Part shown: in pieces, positions 11,911-24,163 of the stretch
How the letters are laid out: every line of letters begins with the position of its first letter
Numbering within the stretch: position 1 is the first letter of the stretch
NCBI GenBank assembly: GCA_037951165.1
Contig: JBBDHG010000166.1
Location: 1,752,501 to 1,816,500, forward strand
DNA: 64,000 nucleotides
Reading direction: 5' to 3'
Source of the DNA: Lophius americanus
Lineage: Eukaryota; Chordata; Actinopteri; Lophiiformes; Lophiidae
Position numbers and translations under genes: made by a program
The notes under the pieces: generated by a model
What the model was told of the DNA's origin: nothing
The model's database searches: none
The model's input: only the letters and a program-made list of their open reading frames with translations

Positions 11911-12440
11911 AAAAAAACAGTGTTTTTCATTAAAAAAAAAGCTCCTATTAGTGAGTAAAATGATATGTTTACAAGATAAATCTCCTCAAGTAGATTCATA
12001 TTCACCCAATTTGAACTAAATCAGACCAACGGTCAGGAAGTTATGTCTAAAAAAACTGTGTTTTTCAAAGAAAAAAAAACCTATAAGTGAGTAAAATGAT
12101 ATGTTTACAAGATAAATCTCCTCAAGTAGATTCATGTTCACCCAATTTAAACTAAATCGGACCAACGGTCAGGAAGTTATGCCTAAAAAAAACAGTGTTT
12201 TTCATTTAAAAAAACTCCTCTAAGTGAGTGAAATGATATGTTTACAAGATAAATCTCCATGAGTAGATTCATATTCCCCCATTTTAAACTAAATCGGACC
12301 AACGGTCAGGAAGTTATATCTAAAAAAAACAGTGTTTTTCATTAAAAAAAAAGCTCCTATTTGTGAGTAAAATGATATGTTTACAAGATAAATGTCCTCG
12401 AGTAGATTCATATTCACCAAATTTGAACTAAATCAGAACA
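11911..12440 (-). repeat. Tandem array of a 137-bp monomer, about 3.8 copies
   Basis: The landmark GTGTTTTTCA recurs at 11920, 12058, 12195 and 12332, a period of 138, 137 and 137 bp. Each unit contains AAATGATATGTTTACAAGAT, GTAGATTCAT and GGTCAGGAAGTTAT. Its reverse complement matches single copies elsewhere, for example ACATAACTTCCTTACCGTTG near 12889-12908. Confidence 0.92.
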
Positions 12441-12759
12441 CTCCAATAACTTTATTTTTCATACCATAGTTGTTATGGTTGTTATGGTTCTGTCTGCATG
12501 TCCAGACTCTGCATTATTCATTACGTTCCATTTAACGAGTCTCATGGACGGGCTGGAGAAAAAAAAAGGTCACTTTTTTATGACAGTGGAATCAACAAGT
12601 TCAAAACTTCTCCCCTCTGGAGAAATTTAAAGACATTGCAAATTTTATGCATTTATTCTAGCAGTATTCAGACGAAAAGGAATTCAATTCAATTCTCAGC
12701 AACTCCTTCAAAGATTTGTATATAAAAATAAAAGCAGTGTAAAAATAAAAAAATAGCCA

Positions 12760-13390
12760 AATTGTAGGACCATAATTTCTCAACTTTTGGTCCAATTTAG
12801 TAGAAAGTTGTTCCAAATGAATGTATAGTTCATATCTTACTGTAATATTTCCTGTTTTAGGAAATATAAAAGCACTGTTTTTCAGACATAACTTCCTTAC
12901 CGTTGGTCTCGATTTAGTCCAAATGAATCGACTTGAAAAGATCTATTTTGAATTTATCATAGTTTACCCAACAAAGGGAGCTATTTTTAAACGAAACACA
13001 CGTTATTGTTTAGAACTCCCGAACCAATTATCTCCGAATTTACAATTATTAATTCAAATTAATGTTTTTATGGATTGCTGTCAAACAAAATGCTGTTGTT
13101 AAGCGATATGAAATACAGTATCTATCTAAATTTTGCACATAAATGCACATGAAATTTTGTATAGATCATACCTCTAATAGTTCACATTTTACTCAATAGG
13201 GGGCGCTTCTTTTTTTTTTCACAAAAAAACACTGTCATCCGGACATAACTCAAGCAATATTTAATATTTCATTTTCAAATTTGGTGGCCACATAGATCGT
13301 AGTATGAGGAAGACCTGTGTTGATTTTGGGAGAGATAGGTAGTACAGTACTGACACTAGGGGGCGCTTCATCACTAAAACGTTTTGAACG
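12760..13390 (+). repeat. Dispersed repeat of the 137-bp family
   Basis: It contains the monomer in the orientation opposite to the tandem array (AAAGCACTGTTTTTCAGACA, then CTTACCGTTGGTC) and then a second copy with CACTAGGGGGCGCTTC, as in the copies at 9230-9830 and 44590-45070. Confidence 0.7.
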
Positions 13391-14541
13391 AACGAACTGA
13401 CGATCAGTAAGGGGTGATTGCTTGAACAACGCAGGGGATTTGGGGCTTTTTCAGGGATATACCCTCGCTGTATGGGATGACAGTGTAGGCCTGTTGTTTG
13501 AAAAGCCTTCTTCAGCCTTTTTTCCCTGAAATAATAAATGTTTAATTTCATTGTTAATTCATGATGTTAGCAGAGGTGATCTTTGTTTCGGGCAAAGGTC
13601 ATCCCTGTTTCTCATTAATTCATAATCCAAAGTGTCTTGTGATTACCGACGCTTAAATTCCCTGAAAAAATACCTTTTCTCTCGATGCCTTTGTTCCTCT
13701 AGGCGCTTTAGGTCGAGGTGGGTCTTGTAGGCTATATTTGTACGCACCTGCTTACGGCGTTTGTGACTTCATATTAACATGTAGCCACGAGGACAGCGGC
13801 GCGGTACCGTCTGGTTGGAGCGAAGAGACAAGCTGAAGAGAAAATCTCTGATTGCACACGATAAGAGGGATTGTGTGATTTATTCAAGTCTCACTGCCCC
13901 CAGGGAAGTTTCAATCCTGGCCTTTCTCTCCTTGTAGTTTAACCCCTTGTTCTCCCCCGACGACGTTCAGCATCGAGTTGTTTATCCTTCTAAGTTATAG
14001 CCACATTATTTCCCTTTTTATGGTCTTGTGAACAGTTAGAGGTCGATATGAGGCGCATTTTAAACAGAGCAGGAGCCGTTTGGACTGTTTAACACCCTGA
14101 ACACTTTGATGGAAAAAAAAAAATTCAATAAAAAATCAAAGTCGGGTTTACAAAATGCAGTTTTAAACTCGCCAGCCAATCAGAACCAGCCTCAGATTTG
14201 ATTCAGAGGGTATTTATAATAAAAGAATATTTTTTTATTCTGAAACTGCCAGTGTTGTATGACTCAATCCCAAATAGGCCGCAATAACTTTAGACTTTTT
14301 TTAAATTATGTTTTTCAGGATGTCATTTGATTTTTTATTTGTATGCTATAAAATCCCCTTTTTTTCTTCTTTTTCTTCTTAATTTCCACTGTGACAAACA
14401 AAAGCCTTCAACAAATGGTCTAATATGAATTATGTATTTTTCTTTTTTCTTTTTTTTCACACTATGATGTCAAACATTGCATTTTGTTGAATCTGTGAAT
14501 TTCCCTGTGCCTCTCTATGTCTCTCCCTGCTTCAATAACAG

Positions 14542-14601
14542 GGATCCATGCAAAAAAACAGGGTGAGGATTTTTCGGATAACGACGGTGATGAAGACGAA
14601 G
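14542..14601 (+). CDS. nlgn3: Neuroligin-3 cassette exon A2 (splice site A)
   Basis: The acceptor is ATAACAG (to 14541) and the donor is GTATTT (from 14602). Joined in phase 1, the exon reads G-IHAKKQGEDFSDNDGDEDE, with the last base completing an Asp in the next exon. This aligns with the acidic A2 insert of mammalian NLGN3, which ends in a similar DNDGDEDE run. It is 60 nt, symmetric in phase, and sits 10.6 kb after A1 and 8.9 kb before the next exon. Its donor is weaker than those of the constitutive exons, as expected for a regulated cassette (inference). The only ORF is the short exon itself, so it is easily missed by gene finders. Confidence 0.92.
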
Positions 14602-14782
14602 GTATTTTTCACGGTGGACAGAGATGGTGCATGATTTTTACTACATTTTTTTTTGCTATTTTCTCATTTATTTTATAGTTCATTCACTTTTTCTTTTTGT
14701 TGGGTTTACTTTTATTCCTTTAAATACCGATCATCTGCAACATTTCAATCCATAAGACGAAGTATCAATCGCATCTGACGCT

Positions 14783-14790
14783 CGTGTGTG

Positions 14791-14821
<31 letters not shown>
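14783..14821 (+). repeat. (TG)n microsatellite downstream of exon A2
   Basis: A TG repeat of about 39 bp with one TGCG interruption lies 181 bp after the A2 donor. Confidence 0.95.
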
Positions 14822-15899
14822 TTAATAATAAGAATGAAAAGATTACCAAGCCTGGAATCGTTTTAATATCTCATACTGTAATTGGAGCAACTGCTATTAG
14901 AGCAGAGTCGGTTGTTTGGCCGGTTTCATTTGCAGTGATAATGGTGGAAGTGTCGGAGGGAAAAGGAGGCAGTAGTTTAATATCAGACGAGCAGAATCTC
15001 GCCGAGGAGCGTTTCGGGAGTGCTGCCGGAGAGGATTAGAGGTGGGAGGTGTAGTGAACGTGAAGTCGCTGCTCAGCAATTGCATTGTTCACTTTCCGTA
15101 TTTATCTTGGGATATTCCTGGCTCAGGGTGGATCTCTGCCGAGATTAGAGCGAGAGACGATTTGCGTGCAGCAACAGAAACAGCTTAAGTCGCTAAACCT
15201 AAATCACACTCCTGAAGTAGCCCCGCCCCCTCCTTCCCCTCCGCACCGAGGCAGGTGACGCAGCCGTGCTTTTTGATCTAAATTTGGCTTCATTTACATA
15301 ATACACTCTATTTTCACTATATTTTTTTAATTTTTTGATGTATCACATGTTATGGAGAGTTCGGGTTTTTTCACATTATGTGTTGTTTTTTGAGCTTTGG
15401 ACCAGGCATAAGAAAAATAAGGTGAGAGTAGGAATATTTATTTTTTATATTTCCTGTCAAGATAAAAGACGGAATGTTGAGAATAAAGTCGACCTTTAGT
15501 CGGGTCTGTCTAGGTTTATGGTTTCAGCGGATTTGACCGCTTACAAGTTTTCTGCAAAATCGGCAAATCGACTCGTCGTCTCCTATTACATTTGGCCCAA
15601 AACCAAAATGATCTCGTCAGCAGCGCCGCTGTGATGGACTTTGGCATTAATTGATCCGTGATGTTCACGTATCAATAGTTGATCGTCTTGAGAGTTTAAC
15701 AGTCGGTCGCACTTAAGGGCTCATTCCAAAGTAGTAGAAGGAGTGCGAGTCGATGACATCATCAACATTCGCCTGTCAATCATAGAAAGGTGGAAAACGG
15801 TGGGAAAATAATCAATTGATAAAGACTATTTGAAATAATCACAATTAGACAATTATGCAATAGTTGTGGACAACATTTCACTTATTCATCTTGAAAATT

Positions 15900-16225
15900 G
15901 AGTAATTAGAAACGAGCACATCAGAGGGACGGTCCGGGTTGGACGCCGGACGTTTTGGAGGCTAAGAGAGGGCCGACTATTATGGTTTGGACGGGTGAAG
16001 AGGAGGGACGGTAGATCTATTGGTAGAACGATACTGGAGATGAAGCTGCCAGGCAGGTGAGAAATAGCAAGACCAAAGAGGTGGTTTGCAGATGGGATGA
16101 AAGAGGACATGCAGTTGGTCGGTGTGACACAAGAAGATGCAGAAGACAGGGCAAGAAGGAAACAGATGATCCTCTGTGGCGACCCGCTGAAAGGAACAGC
16201 TGAAACAAGAAGAAGTCTTTGACAT
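15900..16225 (+). mobile_element. LINE 3' fragment (fish non-LTR element ORF2 C-terminus)
   Basis: The stretch GGTTTGGACGGGTGAAGAGG, followed by GATGAAGCTGCCAGGCAGG, GACATGCAGTTGGTCGGTGT and GTGGCGACCCGCTGAAAGGA, then an AAGAAGAAG tail, matches from memory the C-terminal ORF2 and 3' end of a very common fish non-LTR retrotransposon. It is 5'-truncated and has stop codons. The exact clade (RTE-like or other) is uncertain. Confidence 0.7.
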
Positions 16226-17379
16226 GGCGTCATGGTTCTGTGTGTGGTCCAAACCCACATGAGGACAACTGTCATGGGTGGTTTACACGTTTTTTAAAGG
16301 TTTTAACTTGTACCACTTCCTCTCTGCCAGTGGGTTTGCCTTTTATAGAAAGAAAGAAAAAACAACCCTCATGCTGGCCTTGATCACAGAACAGGAAGCG
16401 TTGCCATGGCACCACTTTCACACACAGGTGTTTCATATTCAAGCCGAGGGCGAGATGCTGCAACAAAAGCCAAATCGCCTTCGGTTTCTGGCCCGACGGT
16501 GCGTGTGCGTTCACATGTGTGCTTGTTTGCCTCCCCCCCCACCCCTCCCCCCAAGCGAGCCCACATGCGTCAGCGTATGAAGCCCTAAGTCCATTCAAAA
16601 GAGCTGACAAGTGCCGATCCTTTTGTCTGGCAGGTTTTCGCTTTGACACACAGCAGCTTGTCGTGCAAGACTTAGCTTCACTGCGAATGTGACAAGTCTT
16701 TTCTCCAGTGATCGCAGCTAATGCTATTTGTTGAGCATCACCGTAGAAGCACAACACAGCAGCAGTGTCTCTCCCTCCACACTGTAACTAATACATGTGT
16801 GGCAGAGCGGGCCAGCGGTGCCTAACCATGATCCACAGGAATGTTTCCTCTCAAAGAGAATTGCTAACTCTGTGATGAAAAGGCTTCATTCCTCACTGAA
16901 GAATGGTTGAGTACGCTGCCAGAGCCGCAAAGTCTTTGCGAGCTGTCTTACATACTCCTGCTCTCGCAAGTGGCTTCGCCACTATTGCGGGGAGTAGCCG
17001 TCTCCTTGTCTACAATAAGCGCAAAGTGAAAATCCAATTTTTGGCAAGTCGAAAGCGGAACGCAAGCAGAACTTTCTGCTTTCTCCCTCTTTACTGCTGC
17101 GCCTCCTATTCACATATTCATATTCAGTCCAGAGAGCTGCTGGATTTCCTCTTGTTTCAGCCCCCTCCATCCCTCAGTCTGTTCATGCATGCTGTCTGAG
17201 TTGGCAGTCTGTCGATCGTGGGCTAATTCCCTCCTATCTCTGCCATATTTGAGCCCCCTACACTCCTACTGAAACCTTCTAATCATGCTATGACTCTACT
17301 GGAACAACAAGGTAGGTAGGAAGGGGGCGCCGAGTCACAAGGCAAAAACATCAATACAGAGGTCACTCAACATTCCAAC

Positions 17380-17725
17380 CCTCGCCTAGGGTCATGAGCT
17401 CTGGGTAGGCGCCAACAGAATAGTGTCTAGGAAACAAAAGGCGTCCTTCATAGGGGGTCTGGGGTCAGATTTAGAGATGGGGTGCTAAGCACGGACATCC
17501 AGAGGGAGCTCAGAGTGGTCCTTCTCGTAGTAGGGAGCCAGTTGAGGTGGTTCAGGTAGGTTTTACGTCAGGAGGCACTATATATCCAATCTGTCCTGGA
17601 AACGAATCAGGATGGCCCAAGATGAGCTGGAGAGTGCTGCTCGGCGAGGGACGTGTGGAAAACCCATCAAAATGCTGCTCCTACTGCGACCCCACCGCCA
17701 AAACGAGATCGAAAAAGGATGGATT
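17380..17725 (+). mobile_element. Decayed LINE 3' fragment, second type
   Basis: Phrases such as GGGTCATGAGCTCTGGGTAG, TTAGAGATGGGGTGCTAAGC, CGGACATCCAGAGGGAGCTC, CAGTTGAGGTGGTTCAGG and GATGAGCTGGAGAGTGCTGC follow in the order of a common fish LINE 3' region that normally ends CGACCC...GGATAAGCGG. One frame keeps DELESA near the end. It has no intact ORF. Confidence 0.7.
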
Positions 17726-20700
17726 GTTAACGATAAGCTATACATGCAATAAAATGACCACGGTGTATCCAATCACAAACTCTCAAGTAGGACAAGGAGA
17801 TGAACCCAATGAAATCTGAAGGGAGGAAATAATAACCTTTTTTTTTATACTGTATGTAGCTTCCTGCGTACCGAGATTGTCCGTCTCCCTACAAGTCTTT
17901 TGTCAATTTTGTCTCTTCCTGTCTGTGCGCCCAGCCGTCTGTCAGAGCAGCAGTCATCTCCTCCTCCATCCTCGCGTTCTCCGAATTGAATTCAAATTCT
18001 GTGCGACAACCTCCCCGGCAACACGAGCGCGCCGGCCAAGTGATTTACACATCGGCCCACAATCAAGACTCAATTTTACTGAGGCAGTAAGTGCACTTAA
18101 AGAGGCTCTTTCAATCACCTACCTGCTGGTGTTAGATAAAGGTGGGCATGTAAAGAGAGGAAGGAAGGCGGAGTAGCTAAATATCCCAGGTGGAAGACGG
18201 CAATGGTGTCGAGGCACTAATGTTCGGCAGAAAGGTAGTCCACCCCACTCCCAGCTGCCGTTACTGATGAAAAATATACGTGCGTTTGTGTGTGTGTGTG
18301 TGCGTGTGTGTGTGTGGGTGCGTGTGTGTGTGTGAGTGCATCTGTCGTTTGAGACTCCAGCTCTAATCGGGAGAAATGCTTCCAGTTCTCGTGAGTGCGC
18401 ACCAACATCCATTAAATCTGCGAAGCATGCATGCAGGAACTCTCACACACACGTCAACACCATGCCGGCTCCTAACCACTGAAGAAGACGGCGCACACAC
18501 ACACATATTCACACGCCTCCAACCCTAGAGGAGCTCTTCAGCCCAGCTCCACCTGCCTGGGTATTACCATTAATGCCGTAGCACAGAACCGACCGGATCC
18601 CCAATCCAGCGAAGCCCTCAGCACCGCTTAAGTCGGCCGGAGACTGGGGAACTGACTTTGGGTCCGGTTCTTACACCTTTCTCTCCATTCTGCCGCCATC
18701 GTTTTCTGGCCGATGTGGCAGGGATGTGGAATGTCCCGCCCCTTCAAGCCCATTTCGGCAGAGATGTTTTTGAAGATAAGCTAAGCCTTGCTGCTAATGG
18801 CTGATCTACAAGGGCATCGCTTAAGTCATTTCAAAGGATGGCGGCGTCAGACTTATCCTGTCATCTATGTCGTGTTTTTCTTTTCTTTCTTTTTTTCCCG
18901 GTCTTTGGCCTTCACTCTTGAGTATTAAGAAATAATTGGCAAGTCAAAAACATGTGAAAATGCATTGCTTTTGAAAAAACTGAGAACCGCCTTTGAATTA
19001 GTGTAGTTCACTGAGAAACCTTCCGACGCGGCGCCACGGCACATCGGGGGGGGTTCGCACCGCACGCACTTCTGCAGTGCGTTAATTAGTGCGGCGTTGT
19101 CAATTTTGCTGCACAAGCCTACCTCCAGCTTTGGTGGCTCGCACCAAGAAACCTGCAGGCTGCCCCGAAATATGAAACGGTTTATCTGAGTTCTCCTGAG
19201 GTGCAGACGTCGTATCAGATCCGTGACCATTTGGAGCCTGCGAGACAGACGCTTGTCTTTGATGCTTTTGATTGTTTACACGGAACAAAACGACGGCAGA
19301 TCAATGGACCCTCTGGTGTGTGGTTTTTAAATCCTCTCATTTGATTTAGCTGCTAACTGCTACCGGCGGATCCTGCCTTTCTGCCTCGCGTTTACAGAAA
19401 TGCCGAATTCACCTCAGTTACTACGTTTGCTGCCGTCTCAGAGGCAAACACAGATTACAAACGGTAATCCTTCGTTCATACTGAATGCTGAGAAAGAATT
19501 AAGGTGGACTAGGTGGTGTAGATTTGGCTTGTGAGTGTTTGGAATGACACCATCATCAGCCAAATCCACGCCAGCTGTAGTGGGCTTTGGATAATAGCGT
19601 TGAAGACCAACCTACCGGTCCCTGCGTCCCTCCCCACCTCTCTGCTGTTGTCATGCACACCGCTCTCTATCTGCCCTGTTGCCAACATCCTATTTAACAC
19701 ACAAACACAACAGCCAGGGAGCAAAAAGTCACCTTCACACAAAGGTCATTCCTCCCATTACGTTTACTGCAGAAATGCCAAGATTCATAGTCGGAGGCTC
19801 CCACTCTCACACATATCTCCTTTTAATAAAGCCAATGCCATGTCCAGATTTCCTTTATATACATAAAACATAGCTCAGTTACCCCTGCAAATGTCAAGCG
19901 TTGTGGAGAACACTCCAGACTCTGACACGCTCCAGATACGCGTGAGGATGAGGTGCTCATTTCCTGCCAGTCCTGCCACTCTCGGTGAAGACCACTGCTA
20001 TAAAAAAAAAAACACTCTGAAACTGTTTTGTTTCTTTCGACTGTGGGGTTTTTCCTCCCACAATCCCAAATAGACAGTTTGTTTTTGCTTTTTTTCGCCT
20101 CCAAGACTGAATATAAAATACAACTTCATCTGATTCATTAAGACGGGGATGTGAAGCGGACACTTGAAACCCTCGCAGGGATTCGTACTACGGTAAAAGC
20201 TGCTGTGTAATAGGATGTAAATACTCCTGCCTGTTTCTTGTAGGGACACCCCCCCCCCCCCCCCCAAACTGCATGAACTTTTTAAAAACGTGAACACGGC
20301 CAGTAATGGACTTGTGATGAGTGAAGCGTTAGCCGCGGCCTGACAAGAGCTCTAGAGTAAAGGGTTCTGGCGGATCAGGACATCCATCCCCTGTCACTGT
20401 GTGAATGCAGTTATATCCACCCATATTTGTCCTCCCCCACTCTGGATTGTCAAGTTTGGTTCTAAACCTCATATGTATCACTGACGGGTTCCAAGGGATT
20501 GAAAGGGGAACGACCAAAAACGTGGCAGAGCAGCGATGGGGCAGGAAGGAGTGCACTCTAAGAAGTGAAACGTTACATTTACTTAACTGAAGTGGGTCAA
20601 CCAGTCCCAGGAAATTTGTTGCAATTAATGGGAATAAATAAGCATTTCTAAATACTTTCATGCAGGCAGAACACCGAACCCGCTAAAGGAAGAGACTAAT

Positions 20701-20809
20701 CCTACAATGTTTAATGTAATGAACCAAGTTGTATGGTTAAGAGAAGCATGGAGAGAGAGAGAGAGAGAGACAGAGAGAGAGTGAGAGAGAAAGTACGTTG
20801 GACTCGTAC

Positions 20810-21010
20810 AGGATATGCATGAGGGCAGCATGACAGTGGTGAATTTTGCAGTAAGAGTCAACGATGGGTTCAAGGTGGAGGTGGGACTGCATCAAGGATC
20901 GTCTGTGAGCCCCTTCTTGTTTACTACGGTGGTGGACAGGCGGACAAAGGCCTTTTCAACGTTTCACCGAAGGAATTCCACGAAAATTTCAAAAATGTCG
21001 CCGGCCTGAA
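20810..21010 (+). mobile_element. LINE reverse transcriptase fragment (GLHQGSSVSPFLF)
   Basis: The + frame reads MHEGSMTVVNFAVRVNDGF then KVEVGLHQGSSVSPFLFTTV, the RT segment around the G-HQGS-LSPFLF motif of fish non-LTR elements. It breaks off about 70 residues later, before the catalytic FADD motif. It starts just after a GA-rich tract (20752-20793). Confidence 0.75.
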
Positions 21011-23532
21011 CACTGAGTGCTTCCGTCGCCATGATTGACCCGCGCCATCGTCATCGTCATCAGTCTGAATAAATGCTCGGTGTCAAACCCGTGGTGTTGC
21101 CAACCTTCGGACTAAGACGCGACTCAAATCTGCGGCGCAGTGATGGACTTATCCGACTGGATGGATCTAAACTTCAGATTCAGCTTTAGTCGTTCTTCAG
21201 CAGGAGAAAAACTTCTTATTTTCCTTATAGTCAATATTTCATGTATTCTTCTCTGCTGTGTGTTTAATCTGTCGGTGCTGCATGATTCCACTTGTGCGAG
21301 TTGAGGAAACGATCCGTGTGTATAAATATATATTCTTGTCTTCAGCTCATCCTTCATCGCCCATCAGCTTTTCTTTCACGCTCATATTCTACTTTTTTTT
21401 TTAATATTCAGCTTGTTTGCATGGAGGTTTTATATATTTATATATATATATATTGATGTATATATGTGCATTAATGAACGTATCTCTGTTTCATTCCTAG
21501 CACAGAGCCGCTGTGCAGCGGTGTGTATGTGTGTGTTCCTGTAGAGAATCAGGAAGGACCGCGTTCAGAGTTTAACCACTTGAGTCATCTATTTTTGCCA
21601 GATTAGGGACGTCCACAGCCGCCGTTTAAGCTCTGATCTGATTGACTAAGAGAAGTCGCCCACCTCATTACCTCAGGTCAGATCTTAAAACCTGTAGTGG
21701 CCCAGATGTTGGACGCATCAGGACTGGATTCTAATTCTGTCTGTAGAGATGCATGTTTTTATTCCTGCCCATGACATCCTGGAGACAATGCCCACGCCGA
21801 GATCAAGTTAATGAACAGATTAGACAAATTTGGTGCTTCGGTGTCATGATTTGCTCTCCCAAAGGGGATGTAACTGTTGTCATGGAAACCCGCTGTGAAT
21901 CAACAAAAGAGGTGACTGATGACATTGACATGACTAACTTCTCTTTTTCTGATTTCTGCCCTCTCTTCCTCCTTCCTGTGTGCCATTATCTTTGTATCCG
22001 TGGCCCGTTTCTCCGAGAAGCTTGTGAAGGATCTTGTTTTGTTTGTTTCCCTTCCTTCCCCTCTCCTCTCCCTTCCCCATTCTCTAACTGTACCTCACAT
22101 TCTCTCTCGCCCATGCATCGCCTCCTCCTCCTCCACCACCACCTCCTCCTCCTCCTCCTCTTGTCCGAGATAAGTGTGTGCATAGACGAGTGTCGGCTAT
22201 AAATCACATTTTACCATGTAGCCTTCTCAGATACCAGCAAGATAAAGGCCGTAAATAAGGCCGCATCATATACAAGTTATTGCTTGGCTTTTAAACCTAA
22301 CAGGGCCATGAATAACCGAGGGAACGGTAAAAAAAAAAAAGAAGAAGAATACGGTGAATCAAGGCCTGAGCGCTGCTGTAGGGGTTTGCAGAACAACCTT
22401 GTCCTTAGAAAAATGCATTGAAGTAGTTGTGGTCGGCGTTCGACATGACGGGGCGCATAATGAGGAGGAGTGCAGGATGTTCATGATCATTTTGAATTTG
22501 GGCTCGCAGTCACTATAGCAACCGGAACACAATGCCGCCCTTTTAATTCTGACGACACTCTCCTCCCCATTCCTTCCCCCCTTAATTTTAGTCTTTATTC
22601 ATGTCCGTCCTTTTCTACCTTCGTTTCTTTCTCGTTTTTTTATTTTCCTTCTTTACGGTCTGTGTTTTAGTCTCGTTCTCCGTCCCCGTCCTCCCACTCC
22701 CTCCATGTTCCTCGCTCACCGCCCTCCCTCCCTCCCCTTATTTCTCACCACTCTCAGGGCTGAGTGGTGGAGGGGTCAGGGAGTTGGGCGGAGGGACGGA
22801 GGGAAGGTGGGAGAGAAACAGGGGGAGTCTGTGAGTGACAGAACGCAGGGGGAAGCAGGAGTGAAAATGAGAGAGAGTGTCTTGTCTTGTCTCCAAGCTC
22901 CGGCTAGACAGCCAGTAATTCAGTCTATTCCTCAGACAGAGGCTGTTTTATTCCCTCTACCTCTGGATGTGTTTTATCTGGCTGGAGTGTTGCTCCAGCT
23001 GGGTATCAAACCCTGATTCCAGGAAAGAATAAACAGCATTTTACAAAAAAAAAAAAAAAACTGACATGCAAAATTGAACACTCTGCAAAAAAGAGAAAAA
23101 CTGTTTCAGGTGGCAGACGTATATTCCCTTTCGCTGTTAAACCAGATTAACCTTCTCCGGGGTTAGGAGATATGACAGAATACCTCTTCATTCTCCCTAA
23201 TGACTTCACCGTCTGTAATGGGTGGGACTCCCTCCTGGAAGGCATCGCACAACAGCAACAGTCGATGTTGGCAACGATGAGCGCTTTACGCGATGATGGA
23301 GTTAAACGGACGTAATGAGTCGGGCGTAACTTACTCTACCGCGCCGCGTGGGTATGATAGGAAGCTAGCGGGGAGGTCTGTAGTCCTGCTGCTGGTATCT
23401 GAGAGGCCACAGTTAGCTTCCCTGTTTGTGGCCATGAAGCCGATGATCTCCTGTGTCTGAATCTGAAGCTGAACCCTGAATCGGAGTGGGTGGACGACAA
23501 TGAGAATGTGTTAATCATGGCCACTCTTGCAG

Positions 23533-23682
23533 ACATACGAGACACGGGGGCCAAGCCTGTGATGGTCTACATCCACGGCGGATCCTACATGGAGGGGACG
23601 GGCAACATGATTGATGGGAGCGTGCTGGCCAGCTACGGGAATGTCATCGTTATCACTCTCAACTACCGCGTCGGAGTCCTCG
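23533..23682 (+). CDS. nlgn3: Neuroligin-3 constitutive exon after splice site A (esterase-like core)
   Basis: The 150-nt exon lies between acceptor CTCTTGCAG (to 23532) and donor GTAAGC (from 23683). It encodes D-IRDTGAKPVMVYIHGGS, then YMEGTGNMIDGSVLASYG, then NVIVITLNYRVGVL, with one base for the next Gly. The YIHGGSYMEGTG segment corresponds to the oxyanion-hole loop of alpha/beta-hydrolase esterases and is nearly invariant in neuroligins. It joins in frame to the first coding exon, A1 or A2, since all end in phase 1. The expected next exon, starting in the family like GFLSTGDQAAKGNYG, was looked for downstream by eye and not seen. Confidence 0.96.
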
Positions 23683-23921
23683 GTAAGCATTTCTTCCACT
23701 CTCTGTGTTGTGTGGAGGCCGTTCTTTCCGGGGCGGCGAGATGTAATGAGCTCTGCTGATTGCTGCGAACGCGGAAGGGATGAGACGCTCGCAGTTCTCG
23801 TCCGTTTGGTGCTACCGGGAAGTGTTATCGTAATGAAGCTGGAGGAGAAGGGATGAGGAGAATGGCGTGATGCCGGCGAGATAGAGGAGAAGGGAGGAGT
23901 CTATCATAGGGAAGAAGGATG

Positions 23922-23924
<3 letters not shown>

Positions 23925-23988
<64 letters not shown>

Positions 23989-24029
23989 TCTATCGCTCTC
24001 TCTCTATCGCTCTCTCTCTCTCTCTCTCT
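23925..24029 (+). repeat. (CT)n microsatellite after the constitutive exon
   Basis: A CT repeat of about 105 bp with a few interruptions (CCCT, ATCG) begins 243 bp after the donor. It is complementary to the (GA)n run at 24113-24163. Confidence 0.97.
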
Positions 24030-24112
24030 GAGTTGTGGTTGGTTGCACATTGAGTCACGCAGCTGAAGCCTCTTTCAGACGCTTGTGCGTGCATATGTGC
24101 ACACGTGTGAAA

Positions 24113-24163
24113 GCGAGGGAGAGAGAGAGAGAGGGAGAGAGAGAGAGAGAGGGAGAGAGAGGG
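24113..24163 (+). repeat. (GA)n microsatellite, complementary to the preceding (CT)n
   Basis: A GA repeat of about 50 bp with GGGA interruptions lies 84 bp after the end of the CT run. In the transcript the two can pair into a stem of roughly 50 bp. Confidence 0.95.

Larger units (their letters stand above)
3895..14541 (+). other. nlgn3: nlgn3 intron between A1 and A2
   Basis: This 10.6-kb intron holds three RT-carrying TIR-like elements, a 20-bp poly-G tract at 4982-5001, poly-C at 5319-5335, a 10-bp GC-box-like repeat at 6301-6340, copies of a 137-bp repeat family at 9230-13390, and an 18-bp minisatellite at 10405-10495. The other stretches (5340-6300, 6341-7130, 7563-8350, 8600-9230, 9830-10400, 10500-11900, 13400-14540) show only AT-rich or unremarkable sequence and chance ORFs. 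Confidence 0.85.
14602..23532 (+). other. nlgn3: nlgn3 intron between A2 and the constitutive exon
   Basis: This 8.9-kb intron contains (TG)n at 14783-14821 and 18286-18335, poly-C at 20249-20265, GA-rich sequence at 20752-20793, a TA-rich tract at 21430-21465, and LINE remnants at about 15900-16225, 17380-17725 and 20810-21010. The other stretches (14822-15880, 16230-17370, 17730-20800, 21010-23530) show no gene I can support. Confidence 0.85.

Noticed and set aside
16272..16757. 161-codon - strand frame
   Set aside because: No recognisable domain, signal or neighbouring splice sites were seen.
23336..23532. Possible extension of the exon at 23533 upstream of its acceptor
   Set aside because: An open frame starts at 23490, but its residues before the acceptor do not match neuroligins, and the CTCTTGCAG acceptor joins A2 and the first coding exon exactly in frame.
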